This document shows, piece by piece, positions 21,603 through 33,628 of a stretch of 64,000 nucleotides of DNA. Both the position numbers and the translations under genes were made by a program. Every line of letters starts with the position of its first letter. Position 1 is the stretch's first letter. This stretch comes from Aureimonas endophytica (GTDB lineage: Bacteria > Pseudomonadota > Alphaproteobacteria > Rhizobiales > Rhizobiaceae): contig NZ_BMIQ01000009.1 of NCBI RefSeq assembly GCF_014642635.1, positions 124,001 through 188,000 of the forward strand, in the 5' to 3' direction. A model generated the notes under the pieces. The model saw nothing but the letters and a program-made list of their open reading frames with translations. It searched no databases and was not told where the DNA came from.

Positions 21603-22364
21603 ATGCGGTCCCATCGCACCGTCTCTCGTCTCGGCATCGTCGGTTTCGGCGCCTTCGGCCGGCTGATCGCCGAACATCTCGGCGGACGTTTCGACATCCT
21701 CGCCTTCGACCGTGCCGGTCCTCCCTCCGCCGCGCCCGCCGGGGCGCGCTTCGCCGGTCTCGCCGAGGTCGCGACCTGTCCGATCGTCATCCTCGCCGTG
21801 CCGGTGGACGCGATCGCCGAGGCCTGCCGGGCGGTCGCGCCGCATCTTCAGCCCGGCGCCCTCGTCCTGGATGTCGGCTCGGTCAAACTCGGGCCGGCCC
21901 GGGCCATGCTCGCCCATCTGCCGGACGCGGTCGAGATCCTCGCCACCCATCCGCTCTTCGGCCCGCAAAGCGCGCGGGACGGCCTCGCCGGTCTGAAGAT
22001 CGCCCTCTGTCCCTTGCGCGGGACGCGGGCGCCGCGCGTCGCCGCCTTCCTGCGCCGGGCGCTCGGCCTCGACGTGATCGTCACGACGCCCGAAGCGCAT
22101 GACCGCGAGGCGGCGCTGTCGCAGGGCCTTACCCATCTCGTCGCGAAAGTGCTCGCCGGCATGGAGCCGCTGCCGAACCGGGTGACGACGCGGAGCTTCG
22201 ATCTCCTGCGCGAGGCGGTCGGCATGGTGCGCCATGATCCGCCGGAGATCTTCGAGGCGGTGACGCGCGGCAATCCCTTCGCGGGCGACATGCGCCGCCT
22301 GTTCGTGGAACTGGCGCAGGGGCTCGACCGCGAACTCGGCCCCGAGTCCGTTGCAGCCCGATGA
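21603..22364 (+). CDS. tyrA: Prephenate dehydrogenase (TyrA)
   Basis: This 253-residue NAD(P)-dependent enzyme converts prephenate to 4-hydroxyphenylpyruvate for tyrosine synthesis. The Rossmann motif GIVGFGAFG is at 11-19, and the family motif THPLFGPQSARDG is near 119-131. It lacks an ACT or chorismate mutase domain, so protein-level feedback is not obvious. Start 21603 was chosen because GGAG lies seven bases upstream; in-frame ATGs at 21588 and 21567 lack one. A leader peptide and two hairpins precede it. A prephenate/arogenate dehydrogenase relative is possible. Confidence 0.9.
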   Translation: MRSHRTVSRLGIVGFGAFGRLIAEHLGGRFDILAFDRAGPPSAAPAGARFAGLAEVATCPIVILAVPVDAIAEACRAVAPHLQPGALVLDVGSVKLGPARAMLAHLPDAVEILATHPLFGPQSARDGLAGLKIALCPLRGTRAPRVAAFLRRALGLDVIVTTPEAHDREAALSQGLTHLVAKVLAGMEPLPNRVTTRSFDLLREAVGMVRHDPPEIFEAVTRGNPFAGDMRRLFVELAQGLDRELGPESVAAR

Positions 22365-22369
22365 CGCCC

Positions 22370-22984
22370 TCAGCGTGCCGCGACGACGGCGGCGCCGGCG
22401 CCGATCATCACGGTGCCGGCCGCGCGATTGACGCGCCGCACCGCCTTCGGCGTGCGCAGCAGGCGCCGCGCCCGCGCCGCCAGCAGCACGTAGCCGCCGA
22501 TCACCACGGCCTCGACCGCGAGGATCACGGCCGTTAGCGCCCCGAGATGGGCGGGCGTCAGCGCGGCGCCGACGACCTGCGGCAGGAGGGCCATGTAGAA
22601 AAGCGGCATCTTCGGATTGCCGAGATTGAGCGCGATGCCGGTTGCGAAGACGGCGAGAAGGCTCTGGCGGCCGCCGGCCGGCTGGAGATCCGGCACGACC
22701 GGCACCGCCCTCCAGAGCTTCACGCCCATCCAGACGAGATAGGCGGCGCCGAGATAGCGCAGCGCCACCATCGCGACGCCCATCTCCTCCGCGACCAGCG
22801 ACAGGCCGCAGGCGGCGAGCGTCAGGACGGCGAGGATGCCGAGCGTCATGCCGGCGGCATAGGCGATGCCGGAAGCGGCCCCATGCGAGATCGTCCGGGC
22901 GATGATCGTCATGTTATCCGGGCCGGGGCTGGCGGCGAAGACGAAATAGGCCGCCGCGAAGGCGGCAAGGGTCGCGGCATCCAT
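22370..22984 (-). CDS. LysE/RhtB-family amino-acid exporter
   Basis: A 204-residue inner-membrane protein with about six hydrophobic segments. The family signature SPGPDN occurs near 20-25 in FAASPGPDNMTIIART, followed by YAAGMTLGILAVL. A second landmark is NLGNPKMPLFYMALLPQ. The ATG at 22984 has GGAAGG nine bases upstream; a GTG three codons earlier would lie against that site. It converges on tyrA with five bases between stops. The substrate is not evident. Confidence 0.88.
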   Translation of the reverse strand: MDAATLAAFAAAYFVFAASPGPDNMTIIARTISHGAASGIAYAAGMTLGILAVLTLAACGLSLVAEEMGVAMVALRYLGAAYLVWMGVKLWRAVPVVPDLQPAGGRQSLLAVFATGIALNLGNPKMPLFYMALLPQVVGAALTPAHLGALTAVILAVEAVVIGGYVLLAARARRLLRTPKAVRRVNRAAGTVMIGAGAAVVAAR

Positions 22985-23264
22985 GCGAGGCACCCTTCCA
23001 GGATGTGGAGACGGCTAAGGTTCCAGCATTTCGGGCGACGCGCAAGGGGCAGCGGGCGGGATCGATGGCCCTTTGCGGAGCGTCCGCGCCGGTGCGGCAC
23101 CGCCGCCCGTTGAAGTGGAATTCCGACGCGACAGCTCTGCCTCGCGCCCCGCCTCACGGCTTAACACGAGGTGATCGCCGCCCGCCTTGTTTTCGCCGAT
23201 TCGCCCGGATTACGGCTGTGGCAGCGTTCCGCTCCGCTTTCCTCCCACGCCCCCGAGTCGTCCC
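22985..23264. other. Divergent intergenic region, nothing specific recognised
   Basis: These 280 bp separate the lysE-type and EamA-type genes, which point away from each other. Promoters for both are expected but I found no convincing -35/-10 pair, repeat or RNA gene. Confidence 0.4.
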
Positions 23265-24152
23265 ATGCAAGCCGGCGTCCTTCTCGCCTTCCTGGCCTAT
23301 CTGGCCTTTGCCTGCGGCGACGCGGCGGTGAAGCGGGCGGGCGCGGTGTTGCCCGTCTTCGAGGTCGGCTTCTTCGTTTCGCTCTTCGCCCTCGTGCCCA
23401 CCCTCTTCACCAAGCGCCCGAGCACGCCCTGGCGCGAGATCCTGGTGCCGAAGCGGCCCGGCCTCGTCGCGCTGCGCATGGCGAGCGGCGTCGTCGGCGG
23501 GGCGCTCGGCGTCTATGCCTTCTCGCATCTGCCGCTGGCGGAGGCCTATGCGCTGATCTTCCTCGTGCCGCTCTTCGTCACCATCCTTTCGGCGACGATC
23601 CTCAAGGAGGAGATCGGCGCCAAGCGCTGGGGCGCCGTCTTCGTCGGTCTCGGCGGCGTGTTCCTCGTCGTGCGGCCCGGCTTTCGCGAGATCCTGCCCG
23701 CCCATCTCGCGGCGGTCGGCGTCGCGCTTGCCGGCGGGATCACGGTGATCGTGCTGCGCGTTCTCGGGCCGACCGAGCGCCGGCTGACCCTGATCGGCTC
23801 GGTGCTGCTCGCCGCCACGCTCGTCAACGGCGTGCTGATGCTGCCCGAATTCGTGATGCCGACGCCCGATCTCTGGCCGGTGCTGGTGCTCGGCGGCATC
23901 GGCGCCGGCCTCGGCCATCTCTGCATCGTCCTCGCGACGCGGCTCGCCCCGGCCGCCCGCGTCGCGCCGACGCAATACAGCCAGATCATCTGGGCCGCCG
24001 TGATCGGCGCCGCCTTCTTCGACGAACTGCCCGACGCCTTCGCCATCGGCGGCATGAGCCTCGTCGGCCTGTCCGGCCTCTTCACCTTCGTGCGCGAGGA
24101 GAAGAAGACCAACTGGTGGCAGCGCACGCCGCTTCTGCGCAATCGCGGCTGA
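23265..24152 (+). CDS. EamA/DMT-family transporter
   Basis: A 295-residue integral membrane protein with about ten hydrophobic segments in two EamA repeats. The first repeat ends with the typical block SATILKEEIGAKRWGAVFVGLGGVFLVVRPG (split here only by description, about residues 112-142). The second ends with AAFFDELPDAFAIGGMSLVGLSG. The start MQAGVLLAFLAYLAF places the first span at the N-terminus; in-frame codons further upstream encode nothing membrane-like. The ribosome binding site is weak. These carriers often export metabolites; the substrate is unknown. Confidence 0.88.
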   Translation: MQAGVLLAFLAYLAFACGDAAVKRAGAVLPVFEVGFFVSLFALVPTLFTKRPSTPWREILVPKRPGLVALRMASGVVGGALGVYAFSHLPLAEAYALIFLVPLFVTILSATILKEEIGAKRWGAVFVGLGGVFLVVRPGFREILPAHLAAVGVALAGGITVIVLRVLGPTERRLTLIGSVLLAATLVNGVLMLPEFVMPTPDLWPVLVLGGIGAGLGHLCIVLATRLAPAARVAPTQYSQIIWAAVIGAAFFDELPDAFAIGGMSLVGLSGLFTFVREEKKTNWWQRTPLLRNRG

Positions 24153-24255
24153 CGCCGCGGCACTTCCTTTTCATCTCGCACTTGCGAAAATCTTAGTCGC
24201 GCCGCAATCTCCGCATCAGCGCGGCCGGAAGAGCCGCCCTGAGGGAGTATCGCTC

Positions 24256-27714
<3,459 letters not shown>

Positions 27715-27761
27715 GACTTCGAGCCGCGCGGGCGACAGCCCGTTCGGTTGATGCCGGATGA

Positions 27762-27795
27762 TGCACGGTCTTGCACGATTGACGCCAATCGTGCA
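27762..27795 (+). promoter_or_regulatory. Palindrome plus half-site at the deoR-type gene start (operator candidate)
   Basis: TGCACGATT (27772-27780) and AATCGTGCA (27787-27795) form a perfect nine-base inverted repeat with a six-base spacer. A third copy of TGCACG lies at 27762-27767, ten bases before the first arm. The right arm ends on the A of the first possible ATG. This suits autoregulation by the DeoR-family protein encoded next. Confidence 0.6.
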
Positions 27796-28598
27796 TGAAC
27801 CGTTGCATGAGCGATGCGGATCTTCTCACCGAACAGCGGCGCGCGGCGATCGCCGAGCGCCTGACCCGCGACGGGCGGGTCGTCGCCTCGGCGCTGGCCG
27901 AGATGTTTCGCGTGTCGGAGGACACGGTGCGGCGGGACCTGCGCGAGATGGCGGCGGCGGGGCTCTGCCGGCGCGTCTATGGCGGCGCACTGCCGCTGGC
28001 GCCGGGCGCCGGCTCGCTGAAGGCGCGCAGCGCCGACCGGCCGGGGCCGAAGGCGGCGCTCGGCCGGGCGCTGGCGGCGGCGGTGCCGGCCGGCGCGCTG
28101 GTCTTTCTCGATGCCGGCTCCACCAATCTCGCCGTCGCCGAGGCGCTGCCGGGCGAGGCGGGTCTCACGGTCGTCACCAATGCCCCCGCCATCGCCGCCG
28201 TTCTCGCCGAGATGCCGGGCATCGAATGTTTCGTACTCGGCGGCCGGCTCGATCCGCGCACCGGCGCCTGTCTCGGCGGCCAGACCGTGCGCGAGGCCGA
28301 GCGCTTCCGCCCCGCCGTCGCGATCATCGGCGCCTGCGGCGTCGACGCGGAAGCGGGGATCACCGCCCATAATTTCGAGGAAGCGGAGCTGAAGGCCGCC
28401 GTCGCGGCGCGCAGCGCCCGCATCCTCGTCGCCGCGACGAGCGACAAGCTCGGCACGGCCGCGCCGTTCGGCGTCGCGCCGGCCGACTGGATCGGCACGC
28501 TCTTCGTCGAGGCGGACTGCGCGCCGGAACGGCTGGCGCCCTTCGCGGCGCGCGGCCTCGCGATCGTCCGGGCCGAGGCGGAAGCCGTCGTCGCCTGA
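27795..28598 (+). CDS. DeoR/GlpR-family transcriptional regulator
   Basis: A 267-residue repressor-type regulator. The N-terminal helix-turn-helix spans about 10-65, with RVSEDTVRRDLREMAAAGLCRRVYGGA as the DeoR-type recognition region. The C-terminal sugar-phosphate-sensing (DeoRC) domain includes FLDAGSTN and TNAPAIA. An ATG at 27807 (fifth codon) is an equally good start, and would free the palindrome that touches the first ATG. It precedes an MFS carrier by 26 bp, which it may control together with itself. The effector is unknown. Confidence 0.88.
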   Translation: MNRCMSDADLLTEQRRAAIAERLTRDGRVVASALAEMFRVSEDTVRRDLREMAAAGLCRRVYGGALPLAPGAGSLKARSADRPGPKAALGRALAAAVPAGALVFLDAGSTNLAVAEALPGEAGLTVVTNAPAIAAVLAEMPGIECFVLGGRLDPRTGACLGGQTVREAERFRPAVAIIGACGVDAEAGITAHNFEEAELKAAVAARSARILVAATSDKLGTAAPFGVAPADWIGTLFVEADCAPERLAPFAARGLAIVRAEAEAVVA

Positions 28599-28624
28599 CC
28601 GCCGACAATGCAAGGGGAGTTCTC

Positions 28625-29869
28625 ATGACCGGCGTCGAAACGGAACGCATGACCGGCGGCCTCGCGCGGGGCGCCGGCGCGGCCAGCCCGGCGCGGCAGC
28701 GCCTCGCGGTGTCGCTCGCCTTTCTGATCAACGGGTTGTTCATCGGCAGCTGGGCGCCGCAGATCCCGGTCTTCGCCGCGCGGCTCGACCTTTCGCCGAC
28801 CGGGATGGGCGTGATGATCCTTGGCTTCGGGCTCGGCGCCGTCGCCGTGATGCCGGTGGTCGGGCGCATCATCGGCGCCAAGGGCTCGCGCCTGCCGATG
28901 CTCGTCTGCAATGTGATGCTGGTGCTGGCGCTGCCCTTCCTGGTGCTCGCGCCGAACGTGCCCCTGGCGGCGCTCGCCATCCTCTTCGCCGGCATTTCGA
29001 CCGGCGGCATGGACGTGGCGATGAATGCCAATGCCGTCGCCGTGGAGAAGCGGCGGGATTCGGCGATCATGTCCTCCTGCCACGGCTTCTGGAGCCTCGG
29101 CGGCGTGATCGGCGCCGCGATCGGCGGTTTCGCCATCGCCCATCTCGGCTCGCAGCTGCACGGCGTTCTCGTCGGCCTCGCGACCCTCGCCGGCTTCGTC
29201 GTCGTCCTGTCCTTCTCCCTTTCGGACGCGCCGAGCGGCGAGACGGCGCCGGAGGCGCTGGCCGGCGTGCCGCATGGCGAGGGTGGGACGGGGCAGGGCG
29301 GAGGGCTTCTCTCCGGCCCGCGCGGCGCGGTGCTGATCGGCCTCTTCGCGCTTTTCGCCATGGTGCCGGAAGGCGCGGCGATCGACTGGAGCGCCTTCTA
29401 CCTCCGGCGCGAGCTCGGCGCCGACGCGGCGATGTCGGGCCTCGCCTTCGCCGCCTTCTCCACCACCATGGCCGCCTTCCGCTTCGCCGGCGACGGCGTG
29501 CGCAACCGGCTCGGCGCCGTCCGCACCATGCGCCTCTGTTCGGGCGCCGCGGCGATCGGCCTGATCCTGGCGGGCCTCGCGCCGAACGCGCCGGTCGCCC
29601 TCGTCGGCTTCGCCGTGATGGGCATCGGCATTTCCAACATGGTGCCGATCGCCTTCTCGGCCGCCGGAAACCTCCGTGGCCTGAAGCCGGGGGCGGGGCT
29701 CTCGATCGTCACCGCCCTCGGCTATTCCGGCATTCTCGTCGCGCCCTCGATCATCGGCTTTCTCGGCGAGCATTCCAGCTTCGCCGCCGTGTTTCTCGGG
29801 CTCTCCGCCTTTCTCCTCGTCACCCTGCTGGCGGCGCCGCTGATGCGCGTCGCCGACCGCCAGGGGTGA
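28625..29869 (+). CDS. MFS transporter
   Basis: A 414-residue major facilitator with about 12 hydrophobic segments and a hydrophilic central loop near 205-235. The first span contains FLINGLFIGSWAPQIPVFAARLDLSPTG in the usual YbjJ-like arrangement, and FAGISTGGMDVAMNANAVAVEK follows near 120-140. AAGGGGAG lies five bases before the ATG. It probably shares an operon with the DeoR-type gene upstream. The substrate is unknown, though the regulator suggests a sugar or sugar derivative. Confidence 0.86.
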   Translation: MTGVETERMTGGLARGAGAASPARQRLAVSLAFLINGLFIGSWAPQIPVFAARLDLSPTGMGVMILGFGLGAVAVMPVVGRIIGAKGSRLPMLVCNVMLVLALPFLVLAPNVPLAALAILFAGISTGGMDVAMNANAVAVEKRRDSAIMSSCHGFWSLGGVIGAAIGGFAIAHLGSQLHGVLVGLATLAGFVVVLSFSLSDAPSGETAPEALAGVPHGEGGTGQGGGLLSGPRGAVLIGLFALFAMVPEGAAIDWSAFYLRRELGADAAMSGLAFAAFSTTMAAFRFAGDGVRNRLGAVRTMRLCSGAAAIGLILAGLAPNAPVALVGFAVMGIGISNMVPIAFSAAGNLRGLKPGAGLSIVTALGYSGILVAPSIIGFLGEHSSFAAVFLGLSAFLLVTLLAAPLMRVADRQG

Positions 29870-29873
29870 GGGG

Positions 29874-30032
29874 CTAGATCCGCCCGAGCAGGAGCAGGAC
29901 GAGGACGACGATGAGGATCACGCCGAGAATGCCGCTCGGCCCGTATCCCCATCCGCGCGAATAGCCCCAGCCCGGGAAGGCGCCGATCAGCAGGAGGATC
30001 AGGATGATGAGGAGAATTGTACCAAGAGACAT
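29874..30032 (-). CDS. DUF3309-family mini membrane protein
   Basis: A 52-residue protein, starting MSLGTILLIILILLLIGAFP, with two hydrophobic segments around a central GWGYSRGWGYGPSG turn, the pattern of DUF3309. The start has GGGAAGGA seven bases upstream; earlier in-frame codons are hydrophilic and unlikely. Its role is unknown. A GGAAC-N17-GGTT element upstream suggests control by the EcfG general stress sigma factor. It converges on the MFS gene with four bases between stops. Confidence 0.8.
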   Translation of the reverse strand: MSLGTILLIILILLLIGAFPGWGYSRGWGYGPSGILGVILIVVLVLLLLGRI

Positions 30033-30078
30033 CTGACGTCCTTCCCGGAACCCGTGACACTGTGACAACCGCGTCACA

Positions 30079-30104
30079 AACCCGCGAGGACCCCGTGAGG
30101 TTCC
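30079..30104 (-). promoter_or_regulatory. Possible EcfG-type promoter for the DUF3309 gene
   Basis: Read on the minus strand, GGAAC (30104-30100) is followed by 17 bases and GGTT (30082-30079). The EcfG consensus is GGAAC-N16/17-CGTT, so there is one mismatch in the -10. The predicted start site is about 40 bases before the gene. Confidence 0.4.
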
Positions 30105-30154
30105 GCCTCTTTCCGGCCACAATCGCACTTCTACCGGCGATGGTGCGGGCCGGA

Positions 30155-30316
30155 TCAGGCCGTCCAGACGGCGAAAAGGGCGTAGACGAGGAGGCAGAGA
30201 GCGGCGACCAGCATCGGCCTTGGCCCGAGGCGCTTCGACCAGGGCCAGACCGGCGCGGCCGCGATGGCGAGGGCAAGAAGCAGCGCGATGGCGAAACTGG
30301 AAAAGGCGGGGTCCAT
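30155..30316 (-). CDS. Small two-span membrane protein, hypothetical
   Basis: A 53-residue ORF starting MDPAFSSFAIALLLALAIAAAP and ending LVYALFAVWTA. It has two hydrophobic segments joined by a short basic loop (WSKRLGPRP). I do not recognise a family. The ATG has no clear ribosome binding site, which lowers confidence, but hydrophobicity over the full length argues for a real gene. It lies upstream of the DUF3309 gene on the same strand, with about 120 bp between them. Confidence 0.55.
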   Translation of the reverse strand: MDPAFSSFAIALLLALAIAAAPVWPWSKRLGPRPMLVAALCLLVYALFAVWTA

Positions 30317-30443
30317 GGGCGGGAACCGTGATTGCGACGACAGGTCCCGTTCATGACCTTGACACACTCGGGCTGCAACAACACAAGCGAAGGGGCGGGC
30401 CGCCGGCCAGCGGCCGCGCTTGCCGCCGCGCGGACGGAAGACG

Positions 30444-31712
30444 ATGAATATCGAAGCACCGATCGACATTGACGAAGCCGGGCCGCTCGCGCGGCGTGCC
30501 ACCGTCGGGGTGGATGTCGGCGGCGTCCGGGTCGGCGGGACGGCGCCGGTCGTGGTGCAGTCCATGACCAATACCGACACGGCCGATGCCGACGCGACGG
30601 TGGCGCAGGTCGCCGCCCTGGCGCGGGCCGGTTCGGAGATCGTCCGCATCACCGTCGATCGCGACGAGTCGGCCGCCGCCGTGCCGCATATCCGCGACCG
30701 GCTGGCGCGGCTCGGCATCGACGTGCCGCTCGTCGGCGACTTCCACTATATCGGCCACAAGCTGCTCGCCGATCACCCGGCCTGCGCCGAGGCCCTGGCG
30801 AAATACCGCATCAATCCCGGCAATGTCGGCTTCAAGGACAAGAAGGACCGGCAGTTTGTCGAGATCATCGAGAAGGCGATCCAGTACGACAAGACCGTGC
30901 GCATCGGCGTCAACTGGGGCTCGCTCGACCAGGAGCTGCTGACGCGGCTGATGGACGAGAATTCGCGGCTCGCCCGCCCCGCCACCGCGCGGGCGGTGAT
31001 GCGCGAGGCGATCATCCGCTCCGCCCTGATGTCGGCCGAGCTCGCCGAGGAGACCGGCCTGGCCCGCGAGCGGATCATCCTCTCCGCCAAGGTCTCGAAC
31101 GTCCAGGATCTCATCGCCGTCTATCGCGACCTGTCGCGCCGCACGGATCACGCACTGCATCTCGGCCTCACCGAGGCCGGCATGGGCACGAAGGGCGTCG
31201 TCGCCTCCTCCGCCGCGATGGGCATCCTCCTTCAGGAGGGGATCGGCGACACGATCCGCGTTTCCCTGACGCCGGAGCCGGGCGGCGACCGCACGCGCGA
31301 GGTGCAGGTGGCGCAGGAACTGTTGCAGACCATGGGCTTCCGCCAGTTCGTGCCGGTGGTCGCGGCCTGCCCGGGCTGCGGGCGCACCACCTCCACCGTC
31401 TTCCAGGAACTCGCGGAGACGATCGAGGGCGATCTGAGACGCAACATGCCGATCTGGCGCGAGCGCTATCCGGGCGTCGAGGCGCTGAAGGTCGCCGTCA
31501 TGGGCTGCATCGTCAACGGGCCGGGCGAGTCCAAGCATGCCGATATCGGCATCTCGCTGCCCGGCACCGGCGAGACGCCGGCGGCGCCCGTCTTCATCGA
31601 CGGCAAGAAGGCCGCGACGCTGCGCGGCCCGCGCATCGCCGAGGACTTCCAAGTGATGGTGCAGGACTATATCGAGCGGCGCTTCGGCATCGCCTCCGCC
31701 GCCGCCGAATGA
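30444..31712 (+). CDS. ispG: 4-hydroxy-3-methylbut-2-en-1-yl diphosphate synthase (flavodoxin) IspG
   Basis: This 422-residue [4Fe-4S] enzyme converts MEcPP to HMBPP in the MEP isoprenoid pathway. The N-terminal barrel starts with [14 protein letters not shown]. The cluster ligands are visible as C309 and C312 (ACPGCGR) and C355 ([11 protein letters not shown]), with the conserved Glu close behind. The start MNIEAPID is preceded by GGAAG. A TTGACA (30359-30364) lies upstream but has no good -10. The stop overlaps the lytic transglycosylase start by four bases. An isoprenyl diphosphate synthase lies about 900 bp downstream on the other strand. Confidence 0.96.
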   Translation: MNIEAPIDIDEAGPLARRATVGVDVGGVRVGGTAPVVVQSMTNTDTADADATVAQVAALARAGSEIVRITVDRDESAAAVPHIRDRLARLGIDVPLVGDFHYIGHKLLADHPACAEALAKYRINPGNVGFKDKKDRQFVEIIEKAIQYDKTVRIGVNWGSLDQELLTRLMDENSRLARPATARAVMREAIIRSALMSAELAEETGLARERIILSAKVSNVQDLIAVYRDLSRRTDHALHLGLTEAGMGTKGVVASSAAMGILLQEGIGDTIRVSLTPEPGGDRTREVQVAQELLQTMGFRQFVPVVAACPGCGRTTSTVFQELAETIEGDLRRNMPIWRERYPGVEALKVAVMGCIVNGPGESKHADIGISLPGTGETPAAPVFIDGKKAATLRGPRIAEDFQVMVQDYIERRFGIASAAAE

Positions 31713-32572
31713 GGGACAGGGGCCGCTTCGCGGCGGCCGTCCTCTTCTGCGGTCTTCTCTGCGCCGGCGCGGCCCGCGCCGAGGACAAGACCGGCGAGAA
31801 GAACGATCCGCGCGTCGCCGAGATCTGCGACCTCATCGCCGAGAATGCCGGCGCCGTCGGCATGGCGCCCGAATTCTTCGCCCGGCTGATCTGGAAGGAA
31901 TCGCGCTTCGACGAATCGGCCCGCTCGCCGGTCGGGGCGCAGGGCATCGCGCAGTTCATGCCCTATACAGCGAAGGAGCGCGGCCTCGCCAATCCCTACG
32001 ACAAGCGCGAGGCGCTGCATCATTCGGCGACCTATCTGCGCGATCTGCGGGCCGAGCTCGGCTCCTGGGGCCTCGCGGCGGCGGCCTATAATGGCGGCAT
32101 CAACCGGGTGAAGCGCTGGATGCAGTCCGGCGGCCGTCTGCCTTACGAGACCGAGGACTATGTCCTGTCGATCACCGCGCTGCCCGCCGCCTGGTTCCGC
32201 GAGGAGAAGGGCGAGGCCGAGGTGAGGCCGCTCGTGTCCGGCGTCGATTTCGCCACCGCCTGCCGCCGCCTGCCGATCATGGCGACGCGGGCGGTGTTCG
32301 GCATCGCCGAGAGCGCGCCGATGCAGCCCTGGGGCGCCCAGGTGGCCGGCAGCCCGAACGAGGCGATCGCGGTGCGCATCTTCCACAAGCTCCAGGACCG
32401 CTATCCGGGCGTGCTCGGCGACATCAAGCCGATCGTCATGCGCGTGCGTCCGCTCTCCGGCCCGCGCCGTATCACCGCCGTCCGGGTCGGCGCCAATTCG
32501 CGGCGCGAGGCGGACGGCTTCTGCGCCCGCTTGCGCAGGGCCGGCGGCGACTGCGTGGTGCTGCGCAATTAG
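31709..32572 (+). CDS. Periplasmic lytic transglycosylase with C-terminal SPOR-like region
   Basis: A 287-residue secreted protein with a signal peptide (about 1-24, ending AARA). The SLT domain follows: catalytic E64 in LIWKESRFD, then [13 protein letters not shown] and [11 protein letters not shown]. Such enzymes cut peptidoglycan strands to anhydromuropeptides. The last ~75 residues ([28 protein letters not shown]) look like a SPOR domain, which binds septal peptidoglycan. It is coupled to ispG by ATGA and converges with the isoprenyl synthase. Confidence 0.88.
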   Translation: MRDRGRFAAAVLFCGLLCAGAARAEDKTGEKNDPRVAEICDLIAENAGAVGMAPEFFARLIWKESRFDESARSPVGAQGIAQFMPYTAKERGLANPYDKREALHHSATYLRDLRAELGSWGLAAAAYNGGINRVKRWMQSGGRLPYETEDYVLSITALPAAWFREEKGEAEVRPLVSGVDFATACRRLPIMATRAVFGIAESAPMQPWGAQVAGSPNEAIAVRIFHKLQDRYPGVLGDIKPIVMRVRPLSGPRRITAVRVGANSRREADGFCARLRRAGGDCVVLRN

Positions 32573-32600
32573 CCGGCTTACTTCGCGCCCCCGAGCGGCC

Positions 32601-33509
32601 TCAGCTCGTCCGCTCGGCGACGAAGCGCGCGGCCTCGGCAAGGGCCGCCGCCTCCGCGCCTTCCGGCTCCAGAAGGGCATTCGCCTCCGCGACGAGCGCG
32701 GCGAGCCGCGCCCGCGTCCAGTCGTGGCCATGGAGCGCCGGCAGCGTCTTCTTGCCCCGCGCCCGGTCCTTGCCGGCCGCCTTGCCGAGCTGGGCCGCGT
32801 CGGCGGTCTCGTCGAGCAGATCGTCGGCGAGCTGGAAGGCGAGGCCGACGATCTCGCCATAGCGGCGCAGCCGGGCGCGCCGCTCCGGCGGTGCCTCGCC
32901 GAGGAGCGCGCCGGCCTCGCAGGCGAAGGCGATCAGGGCGCCGGTCTTCATCGCCTGCATCCGGGCGATCTCGGCCTCGGTCAGGCTGTCCGCGCTTTCG
33001 GCGGCGAGGTCCAGCACCTGGCCGCCGACCATGCCGGCGGCGCCCGCCTCGCGCGACAGCGCGTGGACGACATGGAGCCGCGCCACCGGATCCGCGTCAT
33101 GCGCGCCGGCGACGAGGCCGAAGGCGAGGGTCAGAAGCGCGTCGCCGGCGAGGATCGCCGTCGCCTCGTCGAAGGCGATATGCACCGTCGGCTGGCCGCG
33201 CCGCAGGTCGTCGTCGTCCATCGCCGGCAGGTCGTCATGGACGAGCGAATAGGAATGGATGCATTCGAGCGCCGCCGCGACGTCGAGCGCCGCGGCTTCC
33301 GGCGCGCCGCAGAGCCGCGCGGTCTCGACCACCAGAAAGGGCCGCAGCCGCTTGCCGCCGTTGAGCACGCCGTGCCGCATCGCGGCGACGAGCCGCTCGG
33401 GCGCGCCCGCCATCAGCGCCTCGTTCGCCGCCAGCGCCGCGACGATCCGCGCCTCGACGGCCTTCGCCGTCGCCGTCAGCTTCGCCGCGAATGTCCGGTC
33501 CTGGTCCAT
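32601..33509 (-). CDS. ispA: Polyprenyl diphosphate synthase, farnesyl diphosphate synthase type
   Basis: A 302-residue trans-isoprenyl diphosphate synthase. The first Asp-rich motif is HDDLPAMDDDDLRRG (about 91-105), the usual IspA/CrtE bacterial form, and the second is DDLLDE near 230. MRHGVLNGGKRLRPFLV holds the diphosphate-binding Lys/Arg residues. The start MDQDRTF has GGGAAG six bases upstream. It probably makes farnesyl or geranylgeranyl diphosphate for quinones and wall carriers; the chain length cannot be told with certainty. Confidence 0.88.
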   Translation of the reverse strand: MDQDRTFAAKLTATAKAVEARIVAALAANEALMAGAPERLVAAMRHGVLNGGKRLRPFLVVETARLCGAPEAAALDVAAALECIHSYSLVHDDLPAMDDDDLRRGQPTVHIAFDEATAILAGDALLTLAFGLVAGAHDADPVARLHVVHALSREAGAAGMVGGQVLDLAAESADSLTEAEIARMQAMKTGALIAFACEAGALLGEAPPERRARLRRYGEIVGLAFQLADDLLDETADAAQLGKAAGKDRARGKKTLPALHGHDWTRARLAALVAEANALLEPEGAEAAALAEAARFVAERTS

Positions 33510-33628
33510 GGCATTCTTCCCGCCCTTTTCGGGTCGGGCTTCGCCCATGGCCGCAGGCGCGTCAAGCGCCGGGACGCCGCGTCAAGCATGTCCGCAGGCA
33601 GGCGTTGCGGGGCGAGAGGGCCACGGCT

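Noticed and set aside
27724-27755. CGGGC/GCCCG hairpin after pyruvate carboxylase as a terminator
   Set aside because: Only a five-base stem and no T-run follow it.
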